DNA of 64,000 nt from Actinernus sp. WN-2022 (lineage: Eukaryota; Cnidaria; Anthozoa; Actiniaria; Actinernidae): assembly GCA_030867875.1 (NCBI GenBank), contig JAOWCC010000091.1:186001-250000 (forward strand), given 5' to 3'. The notes under the pieces were generated by a model. The model did no database searches. It was not told the DNA's origin and was given only the letters and a program-made list of their open reading frames with translations. Both the position numbers and the translations under genes were made by a program. Positions 15,101 through 30,100 of the stretch are shown here, one piece after another; positions within the stretch are counted from its first letter, which is position 1, and every line of letters starts with the position of its first letter.

Positions 15101-18100
15101 TAGCAATAACAAGTTTGAGGTCTGCACGAAAAAGGTCCAGGTCAGTCGGTTGGGTTACAGGAAACACAACATTTATTTTGTTTGATCTAATAAAATTTTT
15201 AAACACTTAATATTTGCTTTTTTAAACATGAAATTCATTCCCTAAACCCTAACCCTAACCTCTTTTCGTTCCTTTGGAATTCAAAATATGAAATTCAGAT
15301 TGCAGAGCAGTGAAAAAGTAGATTAGTCCTCTCCTGTTTATAGTATACTGGATTATCAAACAAGCCATAAACTGTGACAACAGAGGGAAGATTCATTAAT
15401 AAGTGCATGCCAATGCATGGTATTTTACAGTGTATAATTATGTTACAGGTCAAATTTATTTTCAGGTCAATTTAATTTAACCTACATGTAGGTTGTTTTT
15501 TTGCAACCTAAAATCTGTGACACTATTGATGGGACACTTAAATTGTCTTTTCCCATCTCAATGTTGGGTAGAAGAATTGGGCCTTCTGATATCTAGAGTC
15601 CCAACATTGAGGGAGGAGAGGAAGACCAAGACTGCACAACCGAAAAATTGGTCAGGAGTACTGTCCCAACTAATCTTGTCATCAATAATTATTGTAGGTT
15701 ATCTTTTAGTAACATAGCTAGATTATATTTTGGATTCACTTAGTATTTTTTTACCTTAAATTCTTAATCGTAGTCATTGTGCACACCAGACAAAGGGGAT
15801 TGGAGGCCCCCGAATCAGAACCAACCATCAGCCAGTGCTTGTCAGAACATATTTTTTCACTTGTATTGCACATGTATAGACCTCATTCATAATGGCCGCC
15901 ACTTAATTTGCATAAAATGGAAGATTGATGTGTACAGAGAAACTATTGCTACCACATGAAAGATCGTACCTAAATTAGTAATTGACCACAGTTTGGAAGC
16001 AATGTTTCAAATTGCTGTCGAGTTATTGTCATTTTCAATGTAGAAAATACATGAAAGCAAGGCTGTATTAAGGCCTACATGGTTTTTCTCATACCAATCT
16101 CTCTAATTTCAAATCGCTGTAACTTTACAGCCTTTTATGCTTAACAACACTCAAATTCTACACAATCACCAATGTTGGTATGCTCGTTCGCATGGCAAGG
16201 ATGTTGTTTTTCATATATTGAACATGTGGCTAAACTGTTAAAATACAGAGACCACGCCCTTATGAATGAGATCTATACATGTATATATATGTCCAATGGG
16301 GTACTGGGTTTGTGTCACCAATTTTGTACACAGTATTCGTAAAATACCAAGCTATTATATGATTTTTACTGCACATATGCAAATTTGGAGTAGACTGTGG
16401 AGGACTGGGTATTACATGTATTACTGCACAGTGAGCGAAGCAGCAATTAATAATTTGAACACAATCTTGCAATGGTTCATTGCGTTAATTCTCTGTTTTG
16501 ACCACAATCCCTTGCATGGTCAACCTCCTCCCCTCCCCACTGGGGGAATTTTTTTGCAGCCACTTATACAATACTGAAGGGCAAGATTAAGATCCTTCTA
16601 TATACTCAAGGGAACACTGGTCCCATATGATAATAGTCTCCATTGGGTATGGGAGGAGAGCGATTTACATAAATTTGCGAGTGCTTTCTCAAATGCTGTA
16701 CATCTGATCGTCTTCGTTTGCATTTTACTACAGTTCCTTCAGCACTCTTAATTAGTCTTGTGTTTGACGTTAAGTTTACTAAAACAGTGAGTTTAACCCA
16801 CAAAATAATAGAATGCTTTGTAACTTGACGACTCATGCACAAGTCACTGGCGTTGTGTAAGCAATCTGACGCAGTGTGAGCATAATTATATAGTTTGATA
16901 GTTTAGGCAGGAGACATTGGCTATCAGTTTCCAAAGAGCAAGAGCATGACCATTCTCATTTTGTTGACATGTGATCTTGAAAAGAGAATACATCCTAAAA
17001 ATCATGTGACTGATGATGTCATCATTATGTCATCAGCACTAAGTGAATCGTGGGGACCCAGTACCATGCCTGCCCAAGTTTGAGCTTTCTGGCATTAGAA
17101 ATGGGGGAGATATTAGGGCATATACTTAAAATCATGTGACCGATGATGTCATCATTATGTCATCAGCACTAAGTGAATCGTGGGGACCCAGTACGTTTGA
17201 GCTTTCTGGCATTAGAAATGGGGGAGATATTAGGGCATATACTTAAAATCATGTGACCGATGATGTCATCATTATGTCATCACCACTAAGTGAATCGTGG
17301 GGACTCAGTACGTTTGAGCTTTCTGGCATTAGAAATGGGGAGATATTAGGGCATATACTTAAAATCATGTGACCGATGATGTCATCATTATGTCATCAGC
17401 ACTAAGTGAATCGTGGGGACCCAGTACGTTTGAGCTTTCTGGCATTAGAAATGGGGGAGATATTAGGGCATAATACTTAAAATCATGTGACCGATGATGT
17501 CATCATTATGTCATCACCACTAAGTGAATCGTGGGGACCCAGTACGTTTGAGCTTTCTGGCATTAGAAATGGGGGAGATATTAGGGCATATACTTAAAAT
17601 CATGTGACCGATGATGTCATCATTATGTCATCACCACTAAGTGAATCGTGGGGACCCAGTACGTTTGAGCTTTCTGGCATTAGAAATGGGGGAGATATTA
17701 GGGCATATACTTAAAATCATGTGACCGATGACGATATCACCTGCCAGTAATATTAATCGAGCTAGCCATGAAAATCTCATATCCCAAACATATTCCGAAC
17801 ATGGTATGAATTTTGCTAACATACATCTTTGGAAAAGGATACAGCATTCAGAAATGAAAATCCTCTTGACCCCAATAACCAGTTTGAAGTCTCCTTCAGT
17901 TTGAAGTATCCTTCAATTGAAAAGCTGCTTCTTATAAAATGTCTTGTTTTGCTTCATGAATTATTAATGAGTTTGAAAAGTAATATTTACAAATTAAGTT
18001 AACTCAGTCTTAATAGCCCTTAATTTTATTAATAGGTAAGTTTAACATTGATTTGACTTTCATGTAGCAAGCAATCAGTAGCAAGTACATGCAGTCAACG

Positions 18101-21100
18101 GAGCCTTGTTCATGTATCAAGCAATCAGTAGCAAGTACAATGTACATGCAGTCAACGGAGCCTTGTTCATGTAGCAAGCAATCAGTAGCAAGTACATGTA
18201 GTCAACAGAGCCTAATGTTCATGTAGCAAGCAATCAGTAGCAAGTACATGTAGTCAAGCCGGAGCCTTGTTCATGTAGCAAGCAATCAGTAGCAAGTACA
18301 TGTAGTCAACAGAGCCTAATGTTCATGTAGCAAGCAATCAGTAGCAAGTACATGTAGTCAAGCCGGAGCCTTGTTCATGTAGCAAGCAATCAGTAGCAAG
18401 TACATGTAGTCAACAGAGCCTAATGTTCATGTAGCAAGCAATCAGTAGCAAGTACATGTAGTCAAGCCGGAGCCTTGTTCATGTAGCAAGCAATCAGTAG
18501 CAAGTACATGTAGTCAACAGAGCCTTGCAGAGATGTTCACTCCACAAAGGCTGAGTGACAACTAAAGGTCTCAATGGCCTGAGAAATACCAGAACTGTGT
18601 GTATATAACTCTGATCCAATCAAGCTCACTTACCAGTGTGGATCAGCATATGCTGACGTAGGTTGCTGGCATAGTTGAACACCTTACCACACACCTCACA
18701 CTTGTGCTGCTTCTCTCCAGAAGCATGCTCACGCATGTGTCCATAATAGGACCACGAACGGATATATGACTTGCCACATATATCACATGTGTATTTGGGC
18801 TTACCATCATCTGCAACAGGAAAAATAATTTGTATTTACATGTACCACATACTGAACTGTATAGTAATAATCACACATACATTGTACCTATTGTGAAAGA
18901 GTGTGTGTATGTTATAAGCAAAATTTACTTTGGATTCAGGTTGAGCGTTTAACAGTACTAGTGTCTGATTTTATGTTTGTTGTAATGGTTGATAATACTC
19001 TATCTTACCACATTGACATGCTGCTAACATGCAATTTGCCATTTGTTGCCAGCTTGGGTTTGTACGTTGTGGGCCAGTCACGTGAGTAGGCAAAACTTGA
19101 TTTGAAGTCACACACTCAATACTTTACTACCTTCTCCCCATTGAAGATGATGAAATTACTTCAATGGCTACAATAGTACAAGTATTCTTAACCTAGAAAT
19201 GTACTTGAATCTTGATTAAAGACAGTTTGAATGAAAGAAACACAAAGCGCTGTAAATGTGAACGTCTACTTTTTTGTTAAAAGCAACATGTCAATTTTTG
19301 TCTAATTTATGAATGTATGCATGTGAGCAATAAACCATTGCAACAAACATGAAATCTGACACTGTTAAAATAATGCTCAACCTGAATCTGCAGTATGTAG
19401 AAATGTATTACCAAACTTGTAAATTTCTGCTCCAGAAATACTCAAACTTCTGGGGTTTCATTCATGTGACTAATTGTGAAATTCTTTGAGGGTTTAACAT
19501 ACATGTACATGTAAATGTATGCATGTTAGTTTGCTACATGTATGTTGAAATGGTCAGGAAGATACAACAACTGAGTTTTATTTCACTGATCTAGATGGAA
19601 GGCATACATATATAAAGCATACTGTCACAGAATAGAGTTGGTTGAACCAGAAAAAACCATGGGGTTATTTAGTCTGGTTCACCAGATATGTACATGTAAG
19701 ACTGGTAATGAAACTATGGAAACTATGTACATGTGAACTGACCACTCAGATAAATTGTGGATGTTATGGAACACCTGGGATCTAGTTATACATGTACATG
19801 CATTCCACTTACTGTTAGTAACAGTATATATTTAAGAAATAGAAAACGTTTACCGTATTTACATAGCCTGATGCAAACACGAGGGGAAGTTTGGGAGAAT
19901 TCTCAAGTTGTTGTGTAAAAAAAACAACTTTCCCAAGTGTTTGCATCAGGCTATGTAAACACGGTAAACGTTTTCTATTTCTTTTATAAAATAGACGCAA
20001 GATCGAGCGCAAAACGATTTTTAAAAACTTTTTCGTAAATGTCAAACGCGAAATTCTCCATACATTGTAAAATGTCAATCATATTCGCTTGTGAAGTTGG
20101 CCGTGTTTGCTCTGCGTACGAATCGGCATGGAACAAGAGGCCAGAGAAAGTACTAGTGTGATTTTATGCTCCCAAAACTAGCTTTTTAAAAGACAAAAAT
20201 GCAAAATAATAGGAAAACCTCAAAGTATTGATCCATATCGGGCTAGACATGCAACGAAAATCGTCCTGGATTACGAAAATCGACACGAAAACCACTTTAA
20301 ACAAAACTGCTGCGAATTCAAAGACGAACTGGACAGCCGAAAAGCATTACAGAAAATATAATTTGTCCTGCCTGGAAAAAGTGTTCCTGTTTCGGCCACG
20401 ATATTCTGGGACTGAGGAATCTCTTGCTGGATATTTGGAGCCAGTACTTGTAGTTCATGGCTTGGAATTGCTCGGCTCGAACTGACAACTTCGATTAGCA
20501 GGTTTGTGCCTTTGTATTGTTTCAGATCTTTATTTCCCATCGTCAGGCATCATACTCGACTATTTGAAAGCCAGAGAATGTCGGATTAGAGCTTATAATC
20601 TATATTACTTTGATGTGGAGATGGCTGTTTGGGTATCTTTCAATGCAATTTTTGAATCCAAAAAGAGTACTTTCGAGTCTACGTGATGCTAGCTAGCAGC
20701 CGTGCGAGATTAGAGCTTCAGAGTTCTGTAGCTTCTCGCTTGTGTATTTCTTTTTAGTCACATTTTCTTGCCAGCATCCCACTCTGAATGAAAAAAAGAT
20801 TTCATAGACTGAATCGAACCAAAACGGCTAATATTTTTTTATTTCTACTGATTCAATGTGATATATGATATCTGATAAAGTTGCAGTGTCTGTAGTTTTT
20901 GTAACCGGCGTTTGAAAAAAACGTACTTGAATAAACAACAATTGACCTTCCCACTCTGACTTTGTGTACTTGATTATTAGCACTTTGTACATTTTCTGAA
21001 TGTTTCTAGTACATGTATTTTATTATAATAGTATCTGAAGTAAATATTTAAACTTAAACGTTAACAGAAGTAGTGTATTTTGTGCATATTTCATCGAGTT

Positions 21101-24100
21101 TGCTAATGAGGAAGTTGAGCTCCGACTGACTCAATCTTGTGAAAATTCTGTCCAATTTAGCTTTTTTTCTCCGTAGGTTCTTCTGAACAAGCTTCCTTTA
21201 GAAAACTAGTTACATGTGTTTTTAAGTTAGTCAGTTATTTTCGCCATTTTTTGCAGAAAAAAAGCAAAAACTACAATGTATGATGTCATTTCCATGTTTA
21301 CATAGCCTCATGCAAACACGGCTTTCAACCAATCAGAGCGCGCGTTTTCTTTGGGTTATTTTATAATTCCTTTTTCAAAAACGCAAACTAAGATTATGAA
21401 CTCTGGGAGAAAATATGTTGTGGCATTAGCACTCAGGTGGATAGTCTGTTCCAACTCAGGGGCCTTGGGCTCCCTCATTGGGTACTAGCTGGCATGGCAT
21501 GTCTTAAATTTGTATAATTGTAAACTGTATAATTTGATTTTTGTATATTTTGTTTATTTGAATATTGATCATTGATGTAGTAGTTGTGTATAGGGCCTCC
21601 GTTGATAACAGTTAAGTTGTAATTAGCTGAAGGAGTTACCCTATCAAAATAAAGTTCTATACTATACTATACTATGCTATGCTATGCTATGCTATGCGAT
21701 GCGATGCGATGCGATGCGATGCGATGCGATGCCATGGCATGGCATGGCATGGCATGGCATGGCATGGCATGGCATGGCATGGCATGGCATCGCATCGCAT
21801 CGCATCGCATAGCATAGCATAGCATAGCATAGCATAGCATAGCATAGCATAGCATAGCATAGCATAGCATAGTATAGTATAGTATAGTATAGTATAGAAC
21901 TTTATTTTGATAGGGTAACTCCTTCAGCTAATTACAACTTAACTGTTATCAACGGAGGCCCTATACACAACTACTACATCAATGATCAATATTCAAATAA
22001 ACAAAATATACAAAAATCAAATTATACAGTTTACAATTATACAAATTTAAGACAAAAAAGGAGATATGAATAATCAAAATAATAATAAAAAAGAAACTAA
22101 TTAATTTACAGACTTTGATTGTATATGATACAGCCATGATAATAAAACGACTTCATGCTGCATTCTAATTTAACACTAGGGACATGTAGGTGATTGCTTC
22201 GCCTTGTCAACCTAGCCACAATATCTCTATTAAAGGTAAAATAGTTGTTAAAAAATTGAGGAACAGTACGCCCCTGAAGGCAACGCTTTACTAACTTCAA
22301 GACATGCTTCTCACGCCGTAACTCGAGAGTTACGTACATGTACTGGTATTATACCTGTTGACTTATGTAAAAGTTGCAGATTCTGTTCTACTTTGGAAAT
22401 ATTATATTTAGCTGGTCACATGTGAAGCTGTGTGAATGTAATTGAAATGGATTAAAGGTCATCAATAGAGCGGTTTTCAGTTGAGTGTAGTAAAACCAAA
22501 TGCAAATTACCCACAGCCAGCCAATCATAGGAGCAAAATAAGTAATCACAAGTAACTCATAAATGGCTTTCCTGTGAGCCAATGACAAACAGGCCAAGCA
22601 AAACGAAAACCAATTTGCATTTCGTTTTACTTTGGATTCTGATTGGTTGGTTTACTTTCTCAGCCAATAGGAGAGCTTAGTAAACGCAAAATCAAAATAC
22701 TTCCGACACTCAATTGAAATCCGCTCTATCATTAACTCACCATCACCTTCGCCCTCTCCATCTCCATGCTCGTGATCTTCTTGTTCTCCGTCTTCGAGCT
22801 GCTGCCCAACACCTGCAAGCCCTGACACTGCTCCTGCAGTCACCTGACCTGCAGCTTCTCCTGCTGCTGCAGCGGCAATAATAGCATCAGTGGTGCTGGT
22901 AATTAAGTTAGATGTGACAGAAGTCGACACATCAGCTACAGTTGAAGGCACAGCTGTCACTTGGGTAATTGGCACTTGGATTGTCTGTCCACCAGGTAGA
23001 GTTATGGTGTGTGAGGTGGCACCAGACTGCGATGTTGCAATCTAATAGGAATGAGGAAATCAGTACTTACAGTCTACTAATGCATGAATAAGTTGTCTTT
23101 TCTGGCTGCTGTAGAAATGTACAAAAGTCGTAATTTAATTAATTATGGTTCACGGCGAAATACAGTAATCTGTGCAGTCTTAATGTTTGGCATGGCATCA
23201 TGAAAATGCAGGCACACCTGTGATGTACTGTAGTAGCAGTACAAAAAAGGTCTCTATACATGTAGCAACAATGAAGAAAGAACTGGCAGGTGAGAACAAC
23301 CTTCAGATGTGAGTGCGTAAACGACTAGAGACTTATTTTTGCCAAATAAGCCTCTGGCTTCGGCTATGTAAAAAAAAACACTAATGTAAAAAACTGAGGG
23401 ATATCATAAATAAACACAATATTTTAAAAGATACCAGAACAAACACATGCTCTTAATAGCTTGTTGATATTTCTCTAGGGAGAACTAGAAGATGCCTACT
23501 TTCCCTGAGAGAAAGACATTGTGAGTCAAAAAGTTGAATGTACTAATGTAGTGAAAGTCATACTGTCTTGTAATCTCAGATACCAATCAGTGACATTTAG
23601 CGAAAGCGAAGGTGGAAAACTGAGAGCTAAAACAGAACCATTGCAAAGGGTTGAAGTTAACTTAAAACCTACAATGGATAACAAACTATGGCTAAATCAA
23701 AGGGAAAACTGAAGTCTGAAGAGTGCAAAGAATTTTACACCTGACTCACAGACATGCACAAACAATGCAAGATGAAAGCCATAATGTGAAAGTTTTTATT
23801 TCAACACAATCTTTCATCCTCATAGAAGCTGCTTTGTAGTCTCTGAACATTTGACAGTCTTTCAAAGTAGTATTTTTGTTTAGAGAAGTTTACATGTGTT
23901 TACACAATGGGAGTGACAACAGTTTTAACAGTTTTCATGTGCACCAATTAAGCTAGGCTAATACGGTGTTCCGTTGAAGATTTACAGATAAATCAAACAG
24001 CAGCTTTGTCATAAACATAAGGACATATTTGAAATCAATTAAAATGAGTTTGAACAACACTACAATTATGTACTTCCCATTTATCAAGCTTGACAGGGTT

Positions 24101-27100
24101 CAGTACTGTTTTTGCTGTAATTTGTAAACTGTTGGGTCTGTGATTCATCAACATTAATGACCCACAAACCAACTTGACAAAAACCGAAATAGAACTGCAG
24201 GAGAACTAGATAGTAGCTCTATTTATCCCAAAACTGTATGCAGGTAAATTCTTGAAAACTTTATTGTTTTAAAATTTGAAATTTAGATTGTTCCTCGATG
24301 CTCAAAGTTCGCCTTCAACGAATTCAATCTGAGTTTTGAGTAATTTTTTTATCAAATTTGTAAAATCAGGCACGATACGAACATGCTAAATTTGTTACCT
24401 ACATGTATTAGCCTGTTGGCTTAAACTTCTAAGATTTATTGTTCCTATAATATTGTTCCTATAATAGTGTTCCCTCAAGTCCCTGAAATATACCACTGAT
24501 AGCAACACTTTGTGGTGACGGGTCCAGGCCCACAACCTCCACCATTATTATTACATGTATTACTACCAATCACATCCATATCCACTTACTAAAATTATTT
24601 AAGGTACATGTACTTACGTAAGGGACCAAGCCCCTGACATCCATATTAAGTAATATAATTATGCATGTATATGTTGTATAACTGATGTGTAAATACATCT
24701 GGGATGAATAACCACACTTGAATATATAACTGGACTTGCCTAGTTATTTATATATATCATATATATTTTATAAATAAATAATAATATAAATTATGGGATC
24801 ATCCTAAGAACGTGCGATTTGATTGGATGCTCAGCGTGCTTGATTTTGTTATAAATGCACGCTCAAGAAAAAAATCAAGCACACTGAGAATCCAATCAAA
24901 ACAAAAAGGATCGGTGATGGCCTTTCGCGAGTTTATATAGCTAACGGAGATAATTTCATAGACTGGGAAGAAAAAACATGTCCAACTTTGAGTTGTTGAG
25001 GTGTGTTGAAGAAGAGGAAAATAAAAGTCGCTTCCCGGCCAAAACTAAAAGAAAATGATCGGCGAGATAATTTAGCATCGGCTTCGTACTCTAAGAGACC
25101 AAAATGGGATGATAAAACGTTTGAAGTTGAGAAAAGCAATGTCCACACTCTAATACAGTGTTACTCATTGAGAATTTGATATAAAAAATGATTGAATTTA
25201 AGAAAAATGCCTTTTCTAGCAGCCTGGCGTATTATTAAAACGAGAGGAAAGTGACAACACAACAACAAGACATGACTCACCAATAACTCTACGATACATG
25301 TAACTGTAATAAGCCTGCTTTATGCTGAAACCTGAACAGTGAATTGCGAAGAATACAATGGGATTTCTGGTTTCATGTAGAAATTCGTTTGAGAGGTTCC
25401 TGAATGTTGCTGAATGAAAAACCGGCGATAAAACTTGCAGAGAACCCAGAACTGGCAGAATTTCAGAAGAGTAGATTATCATTCATGTGTATAGCGGCCA
25501 TGTCAACGGAGAGCCTCAAAAGCTACGCAACACGGCCATCAGAGCAGCAGTTACAACACTGTTCTTTGGGATAAAGAAAATATCCTTCTTCAGACCACAG
25601 AATCAGTAATCAGTGTCAACTAATGAACTAATTATGCAGTTGTTGTAGAAAATAGTCGGCAATCCTCAACTCACGTGTCCAACTCTAGTCTCTACTGCCA
25701 CTAATTCGCTAACGCTTTCTCTGTGAATACTTTTCCATCAGGCATTTTCAATGCCTTGCACTATCACAATGTGCAGATAAACCTCTCCTGTGCTGATCAG
25801 AAATTGTAAAAAGAAAGTACTTTGTTTCATGCAACAGTTTTGACCAGATGACAATATTACAACCCATTTCATTTGCTGGCTCTTGCAATTTCTGTCTTTC
25901 ACTTTTATCGATTGACACGTTCTATTCTTAGCAGATTACTTCATCCAATAAGAAACGAGCTTTCAGATCATCAATGTCAAGCTGTCACAATTGAACCAAT
26001 CAGACACGAAAAAAGTTGTAAACAAGTCAAGTACATTAAAATGGGGTTTTCGCTGTCGTCAGTTTGCTTTTAGATTTTTACGTGGGTTCTAAAGATAGCT
26101 TTATTTCCTTCGTCTAGATTGAAGTTTATATTATAAAACAAATAAAAGATGGTTCTCCTTGTTCTATAACAAAATTAAGCACTTTCGAGGTCTTGAAAAG
26201 CTGCTAAATGCACTCTCGTTCCGCTCGTGCATCCGCAGTTTTTCAAGACCTAGAGCGTACATTATTTTGTTATAGAACAAGGAGATTTATCTTTTATTCA
26301 TTAAATATAATTATATACATTTTATATATTAATAGTAAATTGTCATTAAAATTAAACACTAAAGTGTTTGTGAGCCAGAACCACAATGAACTGACTCTCT
26401 CTCTTGACAGTTTATATAACCCTAATTATCATAAGACTGGCTCTCAGGCCCTCTCATCCACATAGGAACTTATTTCTCTAATTTGCACTAGCAATTCATT
26501 GCATTCCTTGTCCATTACAAGATAAATACATTTCCCGCTATCCCATTTAGAAAACAAAACTCAGGAAAATATCCATTGCATAGCATGTGACATCATGCAT
26601 AAATAAATTTTATGAATACTGGTATCTTTAAAGTGCCTAAATTATAACCCCCAAAAAATATTTTTTTTACATCAATTCTGTATAGCGCCCAACCAAGAAT
26701 TCAACGATTTTAGTGGTGTCAAAGTTAAGGAAAACATCCATTTGGGGCTCCCTGTTTCCAGTTGGAAGTCAGCATGAGTCTTGGTGAGGGCCTGGAGTTT
26801 TGTGACATCATTTTACTACAACTACCAGAATCCTTTACATAGTTTCTTTCGTTCCTCTAATTTAGACCATTGTCTTGCTAGTCTCATTTAGGAGTTGGAA
26901 AATCTGAATAAGAAAAATAATTCAAAAAGGAAAAATGTTGTATGGGGATGGTTGTTTATTATCTGTGATGGGGGCCCAGCAGTTTTGGCTCGGTTGCAAA
27001 AATGCACCCTCCTGCAACCAACACTTGTGAATTTGACCCCCCGCGCTGATGTGCAATGTATGAAAATGACCTCTGACACCTCTCATGACAGGTCCCTAGA

Positions 27101-30100
27101 TGAAATTAGGGGTTTTTGGAGGAAGCAGCCCATTTTGTTGTTGCCAGTTGCCACTTTAGAGTACAAAGCCAATCCTAAATGTACATGCATGTACATTCTA
27201 TCAATCTTTTTATTTTAGTTTTGGGAAGCAACTTTTATTTTCCTATTCTTCAAGTCACATGTACATGTACCTGAACAACTCATAGTCAGTCATGTTGTCT
27301 TCCCAGTGCATTAAATTATCTCTGTTATCCATATTAAACTCGCAAAAACAATCCGTGACCAGTACCTACATGTATTGTTTTGATTTTTTTAGCTTGGATT
27401 ATACAAGTAAGAAAATCAAGGATGCTGAGCATCCAATGAAATTGCACGTTCTTAGGATGATCCCATAATTCATATTATACATCATAATAATACCTGCAGT
27501 GCTGCCAAAGGCATCTGACCCAGTGTTGCCTGTAGGGTTGACAGAGCATTGACATCTGCACTTGATATAATAGGAATGAACTGTGTCGTTGTCTGTTGTT
27601 GTAGATACTGGATGTCGCCTGATGCAGACTGTGACAGAACTTGCACAGCGATCATCTCAGCCTGCATTGTAGAAAGAGTTGCTTGGTCCACCACTTGAGA
27701 TAGGACTGATGTGGGGATGGTTGTTATTACAGGTGTAGAAGCTACAAAATGTAAGTTCAGTGAATTAAGAATCAAGCAAAAATATAATTTATTCATTTAT
27801 GCCTTAATACCCCCTTTTACTCAAAATCAATTATCTAAAACAAAATTGCTTTTGCCCTCCCAGGTTGAGAATCTTGGCAAGATCTTGGCAAGATCTTGGC
27901 ACGATCTTGGCAAGATCTTGGTTAATCATGCATGATCATGCAAGATCTTGGCAAGATCTTGGCAAGATCTTGCAAGAACTTGCAAGATCTTGCAAGATCT
28001 TGCAAGATTCTCAACCTGGGCTGCTGGACATAGAATGAAATATGTATTGGGTTAATCTGACTATGTGCTGTTGCGCATAGCCTTGATATATCAAATAAGT
28101 TTACACTTTGCATAATAACAAATAAAAATATATTTTGTCCAGCAAAGCTGATGGCATAAAATATTTTAAAAAAAACCTTACTGACATACATGTATATGTT
28201 TATTATAAGTAATTATACCATGACTGGAGGGAAATTAGTGATTAAATTTCCCCGCAAGCCAAGGGAGAGTTTGTTGAAGTCTCGGCCGAGGGACTTTTAA
28301 AAACTCTCCCGAGGCTTGAAAGGAAATGTAATCACTAATTTCCCAAATTGTCATGGTATAACTTTGTAATACTCTGATCGCCAAGGAACGGACAAATCTC
28401 TGAGAAGTTTAGTTTTCTCTGCCTAAACTTAACACGTTGCAGTTGAGTTCCTTTCGAAAACGGTTTAATGCTCAATTGAATGACCTTGGCTTCCCCCGGG
28501 ACGAGTGTTGTTTTTGAGAAGAATAGCAATAAAACACAATGTAATTATGTGCTTGACTAAATATTTAAAGGTCATGCATATATGGTTTTAAGTATCCCAT
28601 ATGGAAGAAGCGGGTTTGAGAAATAAGAGAAGAACGTGCAGATTGAAATATGTGTTCCCACATGGATTACGTTGAAGGTTATGATGAAGCCAGGTCAGTT
28701 TAATTCAATTTTTTCACCCGGGAGCGCAAAGCCTAGTCGTGCCAGAGGGCAACAAGAGTTGATGCTTTTCACCCTCTCATGTCCAGCCTGCATTGTCTTC
28801 TAATTTTCCCTCATTACGATGCAAGGGAAAATTAGAAATATGAAGATAATGCATATTTTTTTAATTTCCCTTGCATTTGTAATGAGCTGGGGAATTTAGA
28901 AATTTAATGTGCGTGAACAAACAAAGGAATCCGAGGCGATCATGGTACTATTAAATATAATGATTGTGTAATAAGCCTGTGTGGTGTGGAAAATGGGAGG
29001 ACCTGTGGGAAACCAAAGATCAACTTGCTGCTTTAATTGACAACTACCCTGGAATGAGGCTGTAGCATGCTATGACCCTGGGGGGGGGGGGGGGGGGGGG
29101 GGGGGTTCCTTTTGACTCCAATCCAAGTTTTAAAAGACCTGGTGTCTTTTCAAGAACACAATAAATTGTCATAAAGACCTTGAAGAATTAGTTAGAACTG
29201 ACACAAGCCAACTTGTCACCAAGACCTTGAAGAATTAGTTAGAATTATTATGAAGTCAGCTTAATTGCCACTAAGACCTTGAAGAATTAGTTAGAATTAA
29301 GTCAACTTGTCACCAAGATCTTGAAGAATTAGTTAGAACTAACACAAGTCAACTTCTTATTTTTAAGTTAAGTTATTACCTTACATGTAGAAGTCTTTCA
29401 GAGAGTCCTTGTTGTTTGCCATTTTGATTAAAAATTATTAATTGAAGGGGCATTCATACAGCTGGACAATTTTGGTTCATATTTTTAAAACCAGTTCAAA
29501 ACTTCTAAGCCAATTCAACAATTTTAAACGGGTTTAAAAAATTAAACTGAGATGTACATGTAAGTATAAAGTAAATGCAGTTGATTACATGGAAACCCTA
29601 GCCTTAGATTAATAGTGAGAACTTGTTGCTTACATGTACATCTACATGTACCTGGGAATCCTAGCCCTAGATTAGTGACAACTCATTGTTTACCTGGGAA
29701 CTTCTTTTTAAAATGGTTGGGTTTTTTGCAGGCAGGGGGGGGGGGGGGGGGGGGAGGGGGGGTTAGGATTTTGTTTGGGTTTGGGTTGGAATTGAATCTT
29801 TAGATTCGTCCACAGACCTCGCTCAGCCGCTGCACTTTCCCCATGCTAAGGATCTGTTACAGTACAATCCTACAAGGCATGCTGGCCAGAAAATCCTGGA
29901 CCCAGCAGGCATTGCAAGGCAAACACAGGCAGACCGATCAGTTAAAAGGACATGAACGGATTCAACATGATGCTTGTACTCACCCTGATCAATGACCATC
30001 TCTTCCTGGACAACCTGTTCATTGCTGGATGCTATCTCAGTACCATTACCAGCTTCCACTACTTCAACATAAACAGCTGGCTGCTCAACTTGTGGAGAAT

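Noticed and set aside
17000..17740. CRISPR array
   Set aside because: Repeats are directly tandem without unique spacers, and the genome is eukaryotic.
21682..21870. Protein of alternating MLCYA/MPCHA repeats
   Set aside because: It is the translation of the pentanucleotide core of the palindrome.
26888..27218. Overlapping ORFs on both strands
   Set aside because: They have no homology, no splice context and lie within a zinc-finger intron.
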